Assembly: GCF_047946665.1 (NCBI RefSeq)
Contig: NZ_CP172312.1
Location: 4,588,001-4,652,000, forward strand
Source: Allohahella sp002354735
GTDB taxonomy: Bacteria; Pseudomonadota; Gammaproteobacteria; Pseudomonadales; Oleiphilaceae
Length of the DNA stretch: 64,000 nt
Direction: 5' to 3'
Position 1 is the first letter of the stretch. Every line of letters starts with the position of its first letter. The notes beneath the pieces were generated by a model. It worked only from the letters and a program-made list of their open reading frames with translations. It searched no databases and was not told the DNA's origin. Position numbers and translations under genes: made by a program. Of this stretch, positions 1-9,190 are shown in pieces.

Positions 1-1951
1 AGAGCGTCATATCCATCGGCTCGTAAACGACGCAGTTGATGGCAACATCTTTGATGCTGCCGACTGGCACAACACCACTGGCATTGCCCAACTCACACTC
101 GTAGCCGATGGCGCCCGCAGGATTCTTCAGCGTAATCTCATAGCCCGCACCAATACGGGTATTCCCAATGAACTTCCAGGAGCCATTGGAACCGAGTTTT
201 AAAGTTTCAGTGGTCGATGTACTGTCGGTGAGCGTCAGAGTGAGCGCCAGCTCTTCCCCAGCAGGCATACCAGTTAACGTGCCGCCGATACGTTGGAAGT
301 CATTGGTGTTGAGAAGGTTAATCAAATCGTTCCGACATGCGTTGACTTTACAGAGCTTTTCCTTGGCTTCAACCGACAGTTTGGCGAGTTCTGAACTGAT
401 GTGGGCCGCTGCCGTGGTTTTGTCTACCAGCGTAAACGTTTTGCCTGAGAAGTCTGCCAGTTTCGAGAACAGCGCGTTTGCCGAAGCGGCAAACTGTTCA
501 TCCGTACCGGCTAGGTTCACATCGATACCGAGCGCCTTTAGATCAGGCAGTCTGATGCGAGTCGTAGACTCTCCGGTATTGAGGGATTGCAGCAGCTGTG
601 CGATGCGCAGGCCCTTTTCTGCGTCGTCGCCAAGGGCAGCTAACTGGTAGACATGCGTGGTTGTTTCACAATCGACTCGGCCAAGCGCCAGATTTCCCAG
701 ATAGAAAGTGACCTTGGAGCCAGTCTTACACCGGTACCCACCACTGCTATCGGTGTAACGCATTGTTGAGTTCGTCTCGAGAATCAATGACTGCTTCGAC
801 GTGTCGCTACTGGCATCGACACTGTGGTTCGCAAGGCCATGCTTGTTTGGCTCACCAGCCAAAGCCAGTGTGCCCCCATCCGGCGAAATATAAGCCGAGT
901 GCAAGGGATTGCTTGAACCTCCTCGCGCGCTCCAGTTTCTGCCACCATTGTCAGAAAACAGAAGACTGCCATCTTCCCGTGTGACGTACATGAGCAAACC
1001 GTCAGCGGACGTAGAAAGGCTTCGTCCGATAAAGCTGGGTGGGCGATTTGTATCGAAGAAACCTGGCCGAGCGCCTACAGTGCCCCAAGTGGCGCCGAAG
1101 TCCGAAGTGATCCTGAGAAATGTCGGAGAAGCGAACACGATGCGAGAGCCATCCGAAGACGAAGCTACGCGACCGAAAAGTTTGCCACTACCGAAGAAGC
1201 TATTTTCAAGGGAATCCAGCGTCTTGCGGAAGGTCTTGCCCCCGTCTGCTGATTGATACAGGTTAGATGCGCCCTGGGAGACATAGGCTATATGCATTCC
1301 ATCGGCCGAAACGGTCACATCTTCCACGCTGGCGAAAGTCGAGTTATCACCGCCGCTGTTTAGCAGGTCGGTCCATGTTTTGCCCATATCTGCAGATTTT
1401 GCAATGCAGTCAGAAACGAAGAGCCCATTAAAGAATGAAGATCTACCGACTATGTACAGTAATCCAGACGCGCCTGGAGCAAGCACTTGCCTGATCGAGG
1501 TACACGGTGAAGAGTCGGTTTGCTCAGCCCAGGTCGCTCCTCTGTCGGAGGACACGACCAATCTTTTGTCGGCAGTGCCTGCAACAAGGAAGTCACCACC
1601 GGGCGACACGGCCACCGCGGACCAGGTAATGCCTTCGTCAGTATCAGAAACGTTCTGCCAGGTTCTACCGCTGTCCTTGGAAAACGCAAGATTGTGGGGT
1701 GCGATACCGAAGCCGAGCTGTATCGTGCCATCGCTCGACATGCCGAACTGATAGCGCCCGTCGTAGTTGAGTTGGGGGCCCGCGACGAGGCCTTTGCTTG
1801 TGTAGCCCAAGCCCTCTACAGGCGCATCTATGAAGACCCCTGAGCGTTTATCTCGAGACCCAGAATCGTCATTGCACGCAGTAAGGATGAATGAGAATGC
1901 CAAGGCTCCGGCAACTGTCAAGTGCCGTGAATACTTGTGAATTTTCCGCAT
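1..1951 (-). CDS. Asp-box (BNR) repeat / Ig-like repeat lipoprotein, 3' end outside window
   Basis: The reading frame is open from an ATG at 1951 to the left edge, about 650 residues, so the C-terminus is missing. The N-terminus is a lipoprotein signal with lipobox LTAC (Cys near residue 26). It is followed by the segment GVFIDAPVEGLGY and a run of Asp-box motifs of the form S-x-D-x-G-x-T-W (FSKDSGRTW, VSSDRGATW, YQSADGGKTF, FSDNGGRNW), which predict a beta-propeller. A middle domain and a first Ig-like repeat (GGTLTGMPAGEEL) follow. The same order of domains occurs in the 1112-residue protein at 35807-39145, so the two are paralogs. Likely an outer-membrane-anchored surface protein; ligand unknown. 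No disruption was seen in the part translated. Confidence 0.8.
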   Translation of the reverse strand, partial: MRKIHKYSRHLTVAGALAFSFILTACNDDSGSRDKRSGVFIDAPVEGLGYTSKGLVAGPQLNYDGRYQFGMSSDGTIQLGFGIAPHNLAFSKDSGRTWQNVSDTDEGITWSAVAVSPGGDFLVAGTADKRLVVSSDRGATWAEQTDSSPCTSIRQVLAPGASGLLYIVGRSSFFNGLFVSDCIAKSADMGKTWTDLLNSGGDNSTFASVEDVTVSADGMHIAYVSQGASNLYQSADGGKTFRKTLDSLENSFFGSGKLFGRVASSSDGSRIVFASPTFLRITSDFGATWGTVGARPGFFDTNRPPSFIGRSLSTSADGLLMYVTREDGSLLFSDNGGRNWSARGGSSNPLHSAYISPDGGTLALAGEPNKHGLANHSVDASSDTSKQSLILETNSTMRYTDSSGGYRCKTGSKVTFYLGNLALGRVDCETTTHVYQLAALGDDAEKGLRIAQLLQSLNTGESTTRIRLPDLKALGIDVNLAGTDEQFAASANALFSKLADFSGKTFTLVDKTTAAAHISSELAKLSVEAKEKLCKVNACRNDLINLLNTNDFQRIGGTLTGMPAGEELALTLTLTDSTSTTETLKLGSNGSWKFIGNTRIGAGYEITLKNPAGAIGYECELGNASGVVPVGSIKDVAINCVVYEPMDMTL

Positions 1952-2044
1952 AATGGGTTCTCCGGCCAAAACGAATGGTGGCCGTCACCTGCGGCGTCAC
2001 TTTCTGGAGTGTAGACTCAAAGAATGCGCCCACATTGAGCAGCA

Positions 2045-2362
2045 TCAAAACGTTACAAAACGTCCACAACGAGCCGCAGCGCTGCTCTTTCGATTCGAAC
2101 TCGAGGCAAGAGCAATGACCTCCCTCTCCGCGAGGATGCGATAGTCCGGTGAAAGCCACAGGCCATTGGCGTGCCAGGCGGCGTAGCCCTTCCAGCCGAA
2201 GGTGTCCAGCGCGTATTCATCTGACTGCCTGATCAGCCTTTGGTCTGTCTCGCCATGCTCGGACTCGACAGACTCCAGGATGCTCATCGCCTGCTTTCTG
2301 TGTTTTTTATGATAGGCCCAGTTTTCCAGTCCCTTTATCAGGGTCCTTGCCGTCTGTTTCAT
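2045..2362 (-). CDS. Small hypothetical protein, possibly a truncated N-terminus
   Basis: A 105-residue protein starting at an ATG with only a weak ribosome-binding site. It is rich in basic residues at the start (NWAYHKKHRKQAM) and contains DEYALDTFGWKGYAAW. This pattern reminds me of the N-terminal region of ATP-grasp proteins linked to polysaccharide synthesis. If so, the rest of the gene is missing and the last 30 residues (serine/arginine rich) are read-through into unrelated DNA. It lies upstream of the lipoprotein at 1951 on the same strand. I cannot assign a function. Confidence 0.35.
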   Translation of the reverse strand: MKQTARTLIKGLENWAYHKKHRKQAMSILESVESEHGETDQRLIRQSDEYALDTFGWKGYAAWHANGLWLSPDYRILAEREVIALASSSNRKSSAAARCGRFVTF

Positions 2363-2548
2363 TACTCATCAATCCACAGATTAACGGTTGTGTGCTGAAG
2401 CCGGGCTACTTGCCGATGCTGATTCTAGGGCGTGCTAAGTCAATCAACATGTCTTGCTTTGCCCTTATAGCCGATGCCGACTACGCTTGGCGGATAGAGG
2501 AACTGGCTACAGTAAGCGCCAGACCAAGCATGAGCGAGACAGAACCCC

Positions 2549-3724
2549 ATGAGCGACCAGACTGCGATCCACGTAGGCGATTACTACGACACTGAAACCT
2601 TCAAGCGCATCAAGGATTTCTGCGACGGTCGGGAAACACCATTCCTTGTGATCGATACCGCCACCATCCACCGTCAGTACGATGAGATGATTCAAGCCTT
2701 TCCCTATGCAAACGTCTATTACGCAGTCAAGGCCAACCCGGCACCGGAAGTACTGACGATGCTGCGCGACAAGGGATCGAATTTCGATATTGCTTCTATC
2801 TATGAACTGGACAAGGTGCTTGGCCTGGGCGTTACACCCGATCGCATCAGCTATGGGAACACCATCAAGAAAGCCCGCGACATCCGAACCTTTTTCGAGA
2901 AGGGCGTACGCATGTTCGCGACTGATTCCGAGGCAGACCTGCGCAACATTGCCAAGGCGGCGCCGGGTTCTAAAGTTTACGTTCGAATTCTGACCGAAGG
3001 CACACTCACAGCCGATTGGCCGCTGTCACGCAAGTTCGGCTGTCAGGCCGATATGGCCATGGATCTGATGATACTGGCCCGTGACCTGGGGCTTGTTCCT
3101 TATGGCGTGTCCTTCCACGTCGGCTCGCAGCAACGCGATATCGGCGCCTGGGACGCTGCACTCGGCAAGGTCAAGGTCATCTTCGAGCGTTTGAAAATAG
3201 AAGATGGTATTGAACTGAAAATGATCAATATGGGCGGTGGCTTTCCAGCCAACTACATCACCCGCACCAATGATCTGCAAACCTACGCTGACGAAATTAC
3301 GCGCTATATCCGTGAGGATTTCGGGGACGACTTCCCCGAGATCATCATCGAGCCCGGTCGCTCGCTTATTTCCAATGCGGGCGTGCTGGTGAGTGAGGTG
3401 GTGCTGATATCGCGGAAGTCGCGCACGGCGCTGCATCGCTGGGTGTTCACCGATGTGGGCAAATTTTCGGGTCTGGTGGAAACCATGGATGAAGCGATCA
3501 AATTTCCGATCCATACCGAGAAGACCGGAGAGGTCGAGGATGTAGTCATTGCAGGTCCCAGTTGCGACAGTGCCGACATCATGTACGAGAACTACAAGTA
3601 CGGTCTGCCGCTTAATCTGGCGATAGGCGATCGCTTGTACTGGCTCTCCACAGGTGCCTATACCACGACATACAGTTCAGTCGAGTTCAACGGCTTTCCA
3701 CCGCTGAAGGACTACTACATCTAG
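2549..3724 (+). CDS. PLP-dependent ornithine/lysine decarboxylase (alanine-racemase fold)
   Basis: A 391-residue fold-type III decarboxylase of the ornithine/diaminopimelate decarboxylase group, which makes putrescine or cadaverine from ornithine or lysine. The PLP lysine is K61 in YYAVKANP; HVGSQ and the glycine-rich GGGFPANY contribute to PLP phosphate binding; EPGRSL is the cofactor-binding motif before the C-terminal barrel. C339 in GPSCDSAD is the catalytic cysteine donated across the dimer. Length and motifs are complete for an eukaryote-like ODC. Substrate choice between ornithine and lysine cannot be read from the sequence. It stands alone and converges on the TetR gene with a 4-base overlap. 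Confidence 0.9.
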   Translation: MSDQTAIHVGDYYDTETFKRIKDFCDGRETPFLVIDTATIHRQYDEMIQAFPYANVYYAVKANPAPEVLTMLRDKGSNFDIASIYELDKVLGLGVTPDRISYGNTIKKARDIRTFFEKGVRMFATDSEADLRNIAKAAPGSKVYVRILTEGTLTADWPLSRKFGCQADMAMDLMILARDLGLVPYGVSFHVGSQQRDIGAWDAALGKVKVIFERLKIEDGIELKMINMGGGFPANYITRTNDLQTYADEITRYIREDFGDDFPEIIIEPGRSLISNAGVLVSEVVLISRKSRTALHRWVFTDVGKFSGLVETMDEAIKFPIHTEKTGEVEDVVIAGPSCDSADIMYENYKYGLPLNLAIGDRLYWLSTGAYTTTYSSVEFNGFPPLKDYYI

Positions 3725-4368
3725 CCTGCCGTATCCCGCGGCCAGACGGTCATGACGGCTTCTATCACCTGATACAGCCTGTCCTGACTTGCGCCGCTTT
3801 TGGCCTGCACTGCCAATCCGCCAACGATTGAGCTGAATAGAGTGGCAAGTACGTCCACGCTGGCCTGTGCAGAGAGCTGCCCATCCCGCTGCGCCAGAAG
3901 CAAGCGCTCCCGCAATATCGCTTCGCTATTCTGCAGTGCGGCCCGCAAGGCGGCATCGACTTTTTCAGGTGTAGCGGCGCCACCACAGTCGGCACTACCA
4001 GTTACGATAAAACAGCCCCCGGGTAGGCTCGCGTCCGTTAACATTGTGGCCAACGAACGCAGGAAGCCCTCGACCGCGCGATAACCATCCGGCTCCTCCG
4101 CAAGAATCGCAGCATGACCCGCAACGTGGTGGGCCGCATATCGTTCCAGCGCTCTCAGGTATAGCGTTTCCTTGTCTCCGAAAGCTGCATACAGGCTTGG
4201 CTTGTTCAATCCCATTGCGCTTGTAAGTGCTTGCAGGGATGTAGCCTGGAAGCCATTTTTCCAGAACACCTCAACTGCCTGATCGAGTGCAGCTTCAATG
4301 TCAAAACCCCTTGGTCGTCCTCGCTGAGCGGCCATTTTGCTTGCTCCCGTTAAATCTGCTTGCGCCAC
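3721..4368 (-). CDS. TetR/AcrR family transcriptional regulator
   Basis: A 215-residue repressor-type protein with an N-terminal helix-turn-helix (region FDIEAALDQAVEVF through NKPSLYAAFGDKETLY) and a helical ligand-binding C-terminal half. The ATG at 4368 gives 11 extra residues before MAAQRGRPRGFD, so 4335 is an alternative start. The gene is divergent from the SDR oxidoreductase at 4477, and the 108-base gap holds a perfect palindrome that is a natural operator. TetR genes beside SDR genes commonly repress them, so I infer that this regulator controls the SDR gene and itself. Confidence 0.88.
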   Translation of the reverse strand: MAQADLTGASKMAAQRGRPRGFDIEAALDQAVEVFWKNGFQATSLQALTSAMGLNKPSLYAAFGDKETLYLRALERYAAHHVAGHAAILAEEPDGYRAVEGFLRSLATMLTDASLPGGCFIVTGSADCGGAATPEKVDAALRAALQNSEAILRERLLLAQRDGQLSAQASVDVLATLFSSIVGGLAVQAKSGASQDRLYQVIEAVMTVWPRDTAG

Positions 4369-4391
4369 AGTATACAGTTCGCTAAATTAAA

Positions 4392-4403
4392 TACCGATCG
4401 GTA
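4392..4403. promoter_or_regulatory. Candidate TetR operator palindrome
   Basis: TACCGATCGGTA is a perfect 12-base palindrome between the divergent TetR (start 4368) and SDR (start 4477) genes. TetR-family proteins bind short palindromes in such gaps. The assignment rests on position and symmetry only. Confidence 0.5.
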
Positions 4404-4476
4404 CAGAAAGGAAAGGCCGACAAGGGTCATAACGCTTTGCTGAGGCAAGGATAATCAACCGAACTTTCAGAGATAC

Positions 4477-5232
4477 ATGATGATGAACAGACTGACTGGA
4501 AAAACTGCTTTGATTACCGGTGGAACCACCGGCATTGGTTTCGCTACCGCACAGCTGTTCCTTGAAGAAGGTGCACGCGTTATTGTCGTCGGGCAGAATG
4601 CCGAGCGCGTCGCCCAAGCCGGTAAGGCACTCGGTAATGGCGCCGTGGCTGTCCGGGCAGACGTGAGCTCTTCAGCAGACATGGCCGAGCTTGCGGAAAG
4701 GGTAAAGGAAGAGTTCGGGCGTCTTGATATCCTATTTGCCAACGCAGGCATTGCCAAGCCCATGCCTTTCAGTGACGTGGATGAGACGAATATCAGCGAT
4801 CAGATCGCCGTGAACCTTAAAGGCGTGATCTACACGATCCAGAGCATGCTGCCCTTGCTGAACAATCCTTCCAGTGTGGTGCTGACCTCCACCACGATCA
4901 TCGAGCAGGGTATGGCTGGCATGAGTATCTATGCGGCTACCAAGGCGGCTGTTCGCTCGCTGGCGCGTACACTTTCGGCTGAACTGGCGCAACGCGGCAT
5001 CCGCGTCAACAGCATAAGCCCAGGCCTGATCGAAACGCCGATTTTTAGCAAGCTCGGGATGCCAGCCGAAGCGGTTGAAGCCTGGGCAGGGGAGTTGCTG
5101 GGAACCGTGCCTGCCGGCCGCTTCGGACAAGCCTATGAAGTTGCCAGAGCGGTACTCTTCATGGCAAGTGACGACTCATCCTATATGCTTGGAGAGAACC
5201 TGATGTTCGATGGAGGAATGGCGACCATCTAA
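4477..5232 (+). CDS. Short-chain dehydrogenase/reductase (SDR)
   Basis: A 251-residue classical SDR using NAD(P)(H). The cofactor motif TGGTTGIG spans residues 14-21, NAG is at 89-91, and the catalytic set S138, Y152 and K156 sits in LTS and YAATK. The acidic D62 in ADVS contacts the adenine. Three consecutive ATG codons (4477, 4480, 4483) make the exact start uncertain by two residues. It is divergent from the TetR gene, which probably represses it, and its 3' end overlaps the convergent gene at 5229 by four bases. The substrate is unknown; small oxidoreductases of this pattern act on ketones, aldehydes or quinones. Confidence 0.9.
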   Translation: MMMNRLTGKTALITGGTTGIGFATAQLFLEEGARVIVVGQNAERVAQAGKALGNGAVAVRADVSSSADMAELAERVKEEFGRLDILFANAGIAKPMPFSDVDETNISDQIAVNLKGVIYTIQSMLPLLNNPSSVVLTSTTIIEQGMAGMSIYAATKAAVRSLARTLSAELAQRGIRVNSISPGLIETPIFSKLGMPAEAVEAWAGELLGTVPAGRFGQAYEVARAVLFMASDDSSYMLGENLMFDGGMATI

Positions 5233-5813
5233 CCGCGTTCGCGCTCCATGAGGACGAGCATCAGCAAACCCAGCAGGACGCGCTGCTCGTCTTCTTCAGG
5301 CAAGGGCTCATGACGGTCAATCCTGAATCGACCCTCGAAAAACGCAGCCTGCTTGGCCATGCTCGCTACTTTCTTGTCGTTCTGGAGGACGTTATAACTC
5401 GGATGCAGGAAGTATCCTGTAAGGAAGCCAAGTACCGGCACGTTGCCGAGCACACTGTCGATCATCTTCGCCCAGGGGTTAGCTTCGGCGATAGTGAAAA
5501 TGAGTGAATCATCGGCGTCATACACTTCATACGTCGCACGCCAGAGTGAGCGCATGCCACGGCGTTTCACGCTGCCGACCTTCGTGCCTTCGGCATTGCG
5601 AAAGTTGTATCTGGTGGAGAAATCGATGATTCGATCCGCCTTGATCTCGAAGTTCACCCGCTGCTTGTTCGCATCCGAATAAACCGTCACCGCTTCCTTG
5701 AGCTTGAACAGCTTCTGTTGTACGTAGGCCTGAACCTCACCCTGCGCGTCGGTAACGGTCAATTGCGGGGCGATTGCTATGATCTTGAAGGTCAACTGCA
5801 GGGGGAAATTCAT
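5229..5813 (-). CDS. LURP-one-related (tubby-like fold) protein
   Basis: A 194-residue protein beginning MNFPLQLTF. I chose the ATG at 5813 because GAGGAG lies just upstream; an earlier TTG at 5825 lies within that ribosome-binding site. The sequence alternates strands (VQAYVQQKLFKLKEAVTVY, FSTRYNFRNAEG, SLWRATYEVYDADD) as in the LURP-one/scramblase-like beta-barrel family, with a hydrophobic helix near VLGFLTGYFL that would fill the barrel. Bacterial members are common but poorly characterised and may bind membrane lipids. It converges on the SDR gene. Function not known. Confidence 0.7.
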   Translation of the reverse strand: MNFPLQLTFKIIAIAPQLTVTDAQGEVQAYVQQKLFKLKEAVTVYSDANKQRVNFEIKADRIIDFSTRYNFRNAEGTKVGSVKRRGMRSLWRATYEVYDADDSLIFTIAEANPWAKMIDSVLGNVPVLGFLTGYFLHPSYNVLQNDKKVASMAKQAAFFEGRFRIDRHEPLPEEDEQRVLLGLLMLVLMERERG

Positions 5814-5845
5814 AAAGCTCCTCAATTAAGCTAGAAGGCACTGTT

Positions 5846-6366
5846 TCAAATGTTGATTACGCCCTCCAGGTATTTCACCGTCTGTCCGGCCACCATCACG
5901 CGATCACCTTCAACGCGACATCGCAGATGACCGCCACGCTTCGACGCCTGATAGGCTGTCAATTCTTTGCGATCCAGCTTTTCAGCCCAGAAGGGCGCAA
6001 GCCCCGCGTGAGCAGAGCCTGTGACCGGATCTTCCTCGCCACCTGAGGCTGGCCAGAAATAACGTGAGACAAAATCAACAGTCTCGCCTGGGGCGGTCAC
6101 AATGACATCCCGAGGGTAAAGGCGTTTGATGTGTTCAACCGTCTGCTCAAGGTCTAGTACGTCGGCTTCGCACTCGTAGACGGCAAAATAGGCCTGTTCA
6201 TTGGCGAGTACCTCTGTTGGTGTTATAGATCAGAGAGATTGTTTTCGATAGCAATAGATTGCATCAGCTCATCACTGAGCCAGTTGTCGAGGATGATGAC
6301 GGCGGCAGGATTGCCTTTGAACAGTTTGTCTGTGAATGCGTCTACAACGTGAATTCCAAGTGGCAT
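5846..6366 (-). pseudogene. PhzF-family isomerase pseudogene with a large internal deletion
   Basis: The first 40 or so codons from ATG 6366 (MPLGIHVVDAFTDKLFKGNP through AIENNLS) and the last 120 or so (from EQAYFAVYE to the stop at 5846) closely match the intact paralog at 43726-44514. About 115 codons between them are gone: at the junction near 6222 the frame reads LSDL then a stop. The lost segment includes the central dimer and substrate region, so no active enzyme can be made. A GGGAGAGG-type ribosome-binding site remains upstream. PhzF proteins are two-domain isomerases related to diaminopimelate epimerase. Confidence 0.85.
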
Positions 6367-6607
6367 GGTGATGCCTCTCCCTGGCTGATGAGTTTCACAG
6401 AACTTTAGCAGGAAGCGGGTCGTTACAGGCGGTACAGATGTGACAATTATCGGGCTGAAAGTGACATGAACACGTAGTGGTATCGCGATACTGAAACCGT
6501 AGGGACTAGGCAATACGGATGTCCGGATTTAGAATCAGCTCACACTTGCCGACCCCCGTAAACTAGTAGTCTGGCCGTGGAAGGAAGTTCAACAATGCTC
6601 GCACGAC

Positions 6608-7270
6608 ATGGAAGATCACGCAATGCGCCACACTTTGGATTTACAGGCTTCAGCCGCCAGAAACCTATCATTGGCATTTCTGTTTCTGATCGCGCCACTT
6701 GCTGAGGCTGGTGTCATCATGCCTGAGCACATCAGGATTGATATCAACTCGACCCCAGGCCACATCAATTACGCCTTTGAAATGGATTATGACACAGGCG
6801 ATCCGGACATGGCCGTCGATGTACTGTTTCTCGGCATCTTTTTCGCCACGTACGCCAGTGAGCGGGATGAGCCATGGCTGAGTGCAGCCTACATCGAGAA
6901 TTTTCCTGAAACGTCCCATGACCTGAATGGCACGCTACGCCGGTTTCTCTTCGAGAAAGAATACGGCGGACAACGCTACGACTTCATGAATCGAGTCTCT
7001 CTGGAAGATACCTACGTCTTCGCCTTCGCAAGCGAGGTCTACTACACACCTACAAATTGCACGCCGTTTGCTGACGATTGTCCGCCTGCGCTGGCGGTAT
7101 CGGGCTATGGCGAAACGCTGATTACCTTTTACGACGGCCAGGACGGTACTGACAATCCGGGCCCGGGAAATCCTGTTGATGTACCGATCCCAGGCAGTCT
7201 TCCTCTGGGCATGATCGCCGCGCTGGGTATCTTCCTGCGCAGCCGTTCTTCGGGTGCCGGCCGGCAATAG
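6608..7270 (+). CDS. Exported protein with PEP-CTERM-like C-terminal sorting tail
   Basis: A 220-residue protein with a signal peptide (cleavage likely after APLAEA) and a C-terminal tail of a Pro motif, hydrophobic stretch and basic end (VPIPGSLPLGMIAALGIF, then RSRSSGAGR). That tripartite tail resembles PEP-CTERM signals, which are processed by an exosortase during export of surface or extracellular proteins. The middle contains ATYASERDEPW, FMNRVSLEDTYVFAFAS and YGETLITFYDG, all conserved in the paralog at 25470-26099. An alternative start is the ATG at 6623. Two cysteine-bearing segments (NCTPFADDC) could form a disulfide. Specific function unknown. Confidence 0.7.
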   Translation: MEDHAMRHTLDLQASAARNLSLAFLFLIAPLAEAGVIMPEHIRIDINSTPGHINYAFEMDYDTGDPDMAVDVLFLGIFFATYASERDEPWLSAAYIENFPETSHDLNGTLRRFLFEKEYGGQRYDFMNRVSLEDTYVFAFASEVYYTPTNCTPFADDCPPALAVSGYGETLITFYDGQDGTDNPGPGNPVDVPIPGSLPLGMIAALGIFLRSRSSGAGRQ

Positions 7271-7375
7271 CTCAGAAAATACTCGGCTACTCGAGCATCT
7301 TGTCCGTATAATGCTCAACTGAAATAAAAGAACGAAACTATAAAACTTTTGAGCATATGGTTAGTCCCTGACGTT

Positions 7376-8149
7376 ATGAAGATCCGCTTTGAGCAAACGA
7401 GCAAAGATTTCGGCGATCTGCCGGTCATAGACGATTTCGACAGCACGATAACGCCGGGTGAGGTTGTCGCGCTGGTGGGCCCGTCTGGCTGTGGCAAGTC
7501 AACCTTGCTGCACCTGGCGGCAGGTCTCGAACTGCCAACCGGGGGCAAGGTCTATGCCGATGAGCAAACGATCGATCGGCCTCATCCTTCCCGCACACTG
7601 GTGTTCCAGGAACATGCGTTATATCCCTGGCTAACGCTGACCGACAACGTGGCGCTGGCGCTGGAATTTCAGAAAGTGAAGCGGGACGAGGCCAGACAGC
7701 AGGCTTTGCAGTGGTTAGACAAGGTCCAGTTGAAGGACTTTGCAAGCTACTATCCGCATCAGGTTTCTGGCGGCATGCGCCAACGGGCATCTCTGGCGCG
7801 CGCCTTCATCGCACGTCCTCAGGTTCTGTTGCTCGATGAACCTTTCGGAGCGCTGGATGCACTGACCAGAATGACCCTGCAGGACGTGTTGAGAGATTTG
7901 ATTCGGGAAGTGCACCCCACAGTGCTACTGGTCACCCACGACGTCGATGAGGCGCTCTTCCTGGCTGACCGGGTGCTGGTGTTCAGCAGCCGGCCCGCGC
8001 GGGTGCTGAAGGAAATTCACTTGGCGCACTTGCCCAAGACGCATGATCTGTCCGCCTACACCTACGAGCGACGAGAGGTCCTGTCACTGCTCGGTATTGA
8101 CGCAGAACAGCCTGACGCAAAATCTGGAACCGGAGGAATGTTTATATGA
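7376..8149 (+). CDS. ABC transporter ATP-binding protein, NitT/TauT type
   Basis: A 257-residue ATPase energising import through the permease at 9242. Walker A GPSGCGKST is at residues 35-43, the signature is SGGMRQRASLARA, Walker B with the D-loop is LLLDEPFGALD, and the switch histidine lies in VTHDVDEA. The ATG at 7376 (MKIRFEQTSKDF) fits the family start better than the TTG at 7349. It is the first gene of an operon: its stop overlaps the start of the binding protein (ATGA at 8146). The family imports nitrate, taurine, sulfonates, thiamine precursors and similar compounds; the substrate here is not determined. Confidence 0.92.
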   Translation: MKIRFEQTSKDFGDLPVIDDFDSTITPGEVVALVGPSGCGKSTLLHLAAGLELPTGGKVYADEQTIDRPHPSRTLVFQEHALYPWLTLTDNVALALEFQKVKRDEARQQALQWLDKVQLKDFASYYPHQVSGGMRQRASLARAFIARPQVLLLDEPFGALDALTRMTLQDVLRDLIREVHPTVLLVTHDVDEALFLADRVLVFSSRPARVLKEIHLAHLPKTHDLSAYTYERREVLSLLGIDAEQPDAKSGTGGMFI

Positions 8150-9171
8150 AACGATGGCTTGTTATCCCCCTCATGCTGGTGTTATCCAGCGTCAGTCTTG
8201 CGGCCGAAAAAATGAAAGTCGGCTTCGTTCGGGTTATGGACGATGCGCAGGCCATGGTGGCGTATGAAGGTGGCTACTATGAAAAGCATGGCCTCGATGT
8301 CGAACTCGTGGAGTTTGGTTCGGGTACCGACCTGATCAAGGCCATCGTGGGCGGTCAGCTGGACATGGGCGTGCTTGGCTTTTCCAATGCCTTTACCTGG
8401 GCCTCACGCGGCGCCGACCTCAAGATAGTGGGTGGGGCGCAACACGGCTATCACTCGATTGTGGTTCGCAATGACAGTGGTATAAAAACAGTCAAGGATC
8501 TCAAAGGCCATTCGCTAGCATCTCAGAAGGAGGGGAGTACAGCCGATATCGTTCTCAAAGGCGTGACATTGAAAGACGCCGGACTAAGCGATGATGATCT
8601 CCAGATTATGGGGGTCAAGCCTGCAGTGGCTGTACAGTCACTGGTCGGTGGCCGGGTCGATGCAGCTTTTCTGTTCGAGCCTTACGACCGAATCGCCCAA
8701 CTCGTCGCACCGGTAAAGCAGATCTACGAGATAGGCGAAGTCTGGCCCTTCCCGTGCATGGTTGTGATCACCTCAGGCAAGACGCTGGAGAAACGCAAGG
8801 ATGCCATCTGGGCCGCTCAGGATGCTCAGAAGGAAGCCATTGAACTCCTGGAAAACAAGCCTGCAGAAGCGGCCAAGCTCATTGCTGATTACTTCATCGC
8901 CGAGCCGACGCTGAAGACTCTGGAGCATGGGGACATGCCGCGCGAGCAGGTCATCGAGCAAGCCATCAAGACCCAGACATTCAGTGCGGTACTCACCGAC
9001 AAGGAAGTCGAACGCATGCGTGAGCTGGCAGAAATCATGGTGGCGCGGGGCATCATGAAGCCCGATTCGCTTGATATCGACAAGGTGCTGGACCTGTCCT
9101 GGCAGAAAGCACGTGACCTGAACGCTACAGTCGATCAGCCTGCCAATGCGCAGGCCGCCAACCACCAGTAA
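8146..9171 (+). CDS. ABC transporter periplasmic binding protein, SsuA/THI5-like
   Basis: A 341-residue protein with a signal peptide (cleavage near SLAAEK) and the two-lobed SsuA/NMT1 fold: VGFVRVMDDAQAMVAYEGGYYEKHGL at the start, VEFGSGTDLIKAIVGGQLDMGVLG, and a hinge-region SLVGGRVDAAFLFEPYD. GGAGGAATG precedes the ATG, which overlaps the stop of the ATPase gene by four bases. It should capture the solute in the periplasm for the ATPase at 7376 and permease at 9242. The DAQAMVAYEGGYY segment resembles taurine/aromatic-sulfonate and pyrimidine-precursor binders alike, so I give no ligand. Confidence 0.9.
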   Translation: MKRWLVIPLMLVLSSVSLAAEKMKVGFVRVMDDAQAMVAYEGGYYEKHGLDVELVEFGSGTDLIKAIVGGQLDMGVLGFSNAFTWASRGADLKIVGGAQHGYHSIVVRNDSGIKTVKDLKGHSLASQKEGSTADIVLKGVTLKDAGLSDDDLQIMGVKPAVAVQSLVGGRVDAAFLFEPYDRIAQLVAPVKQIYEIGEVWPFPCMVVITSGKTLEKRKDAIWAAQDAQKEAIELLENKPAEAAKLIADYFIAEPTLKTLEHGDMPREQVIEQAIKTQTFSAVLTDKEVERMRELAEIMVARGIMKPDSLDIDKVLDLSWQKARDLNATVDQPANAQAANHQ

Positions 9172-9190
9172 ATACACCACGACTGGCCCC

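Noticed and set aside
168..650. Plus-strand open frame opposite the Asp-box/Ig gene
   Set aside because: The minus frame codes for a clear lipoprotein with Asp-box motifs; this is its antisense shadow.
7301..7320. Promoter with TATAAT upstream of the ABC operon
   Set aside because: A TATAAT is visible near 7307 but no matching -35 box lies at a suitable distance, so I did not call it.
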